Source of the DNA: Myxococcales bacterium
GTDB taxonomy: Bacteria; Myxococcota; Bradymonadia; UBA7976; UBA1532
Reading direction: 5' to 3'
Assembly: GCA_020430675.1 (NCBI GenBank)
Contig: JAGQJJ010000164.1
Coordinates: forward strand, 1-7,670
DNA length: 7,670 nt
The notes under the pieces are model-generated. The model did not search any database. It saw only the letters and a program-made list of their open reading frames with translations, and was not told the origin of the DNA. Shown piece by piece: positions 7,421 to 7,670 of the stretch (its first letter is position 1; the number at the start of each line of letters is the position of its first letter). Position numbers and translations under genes: made by a program.

Positions 7421-7670
7421 AGGCGGGGTGCGTCGGCCTCGTGGTGCTGCTGGCGCTGGCCGGCTGCCGTCGCGACGAAGACGAGGCGCCCGACGCCACG
7501 CTGGACGCCGCGGTGCCCGACGCGGGATCGATCGAGGTGGCCGGCTGCGAGGTGGTGATCGAAGGCGCGGCGCCCATCGTGACGCTGCTGCCGTTGAGCG
7601 GGCCGCTGGGCGACATCGGCGAAGGCATTCGACGGGGCGCCGAGGTGGCGGTTGCGCGCATCGACGCGGC
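7417..7670 (+). CDS. Lipoprotein with branched-chain amino acid receptor-like (type I periplasmic-binding) domain, 3' end outside window
   Basis: The start ATG 7417 overlaps the kinase stop (ATGA), so the two are probably co-translated. Residues 1-17 form a lipoprotein signal peptide with lipobox LAGC (Cys17) after a Val/Leu core. A short Asp/Glu/Ala-rich linker follows (about 18-40), then CEVVIEGAAPIVTLLPLSGPLGDIGEGIRR is read as three pieces: a first strand (IVTLLPLSG), a ligand-site turn (GPLGDIGE) and the first helix (GIRRGAEVAVARID). This is the N-terminal start of LivJ/LivK-type (Peripla_BP_6) and LppC-like domains. Only 84 codons are visible. The protein may serve an ABC importer or, as an LpoA/LppC-type lipoprotein, the envelope; the downstream genes would decide. 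Asp directly follows the two Arg after the Cys (CRRDED). Confidence 0.85.
   Translation, partial: MKAGCVGLVVLLALAGCRRDEDEAPDATLDAAVPDAGSIEVAGCEVVIEGAAPIVTLLPLSGPLGDIGEGIRRGAEVAVARIDA

Overview
The window is a GC-rich bacterial chromosome segment (roughly 70% G+C by eye) with densely packed genes. Three things suggest a delta-proteobacterial or myxobacterial relative: a secreted VanY-type peptidase carrying golvesin-like repeats, its MYXO-CTERM-like tail (a Cys, then a hydrophobic helix, then Arg-Arg-Arg-Arg), and short Ala/Asp-rich lipoproteins. This placement is inference; no rRNA or other strong marker gene is present. TGA acts as a normal stop in several genes, so the standard code applies.

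Layout. (1) 2-1803, plus strand: the 3' part of a right-handed parallel beta-helix protein, coupled through a GTGA stop/start overlap to a small phytanoyl-CoA-dioxygenase-like Fe(II)/2-oxoglutarate oxygenase. (2) 1804-2395, minus strand: a complete hicA-hicB type II toxin-antitoxin operon. Its last stop codon abuts the oxygenase stop, and an AT-rich dyad lies upstream of hicA. (3) 2476-4338, minus strand: a D-Ala-D-Ala carboxypeptidase (VanY/M15B) with two tandem golvesin C-terminal-like domains, an acidic Pro/Glu linker and a C-terminal sorting helix. A well-formed start with a strong Shine-Dalgarno and a lipoprotein signal peptide lies upstream, but an in-frame TGA at codon 13 separates it from the rest. 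(4) 4482-5588, minus strand: an exported protein resembling Svf1/CrtC-type two-domain lipocalins; a tandem repeat encodes its signal-peptide core. (5) 5714-7420, plus strand: an ABC1/AarF/UbiB-family atypical kinase with two C-terminal membrane helices. (6) 7417-7670, plus strand: the start of a lipoprotein with a type I periplasmic-binding (branched-chain amino acid receptor-like) fold, overlapping the kinase stop by ATGA and cut by the window end.

Most of the content concerns the cell envelope: peptidoglycan peptidase, exported lipocalin, lipid-linked kinase and binding lipoprotein. The hicAB module sits as an insert between convergent and unrelated neighbours. I see no phage, CRISPR, IS element or RNA gene, and no gene-free stretch over about 150 bases. 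I do not see a convincing new multi-gene system. The most valuable anomaly is the nonsense codon in the VanY signal peptide. The beta-helix/oxygenase pair is the least explained functional unit.
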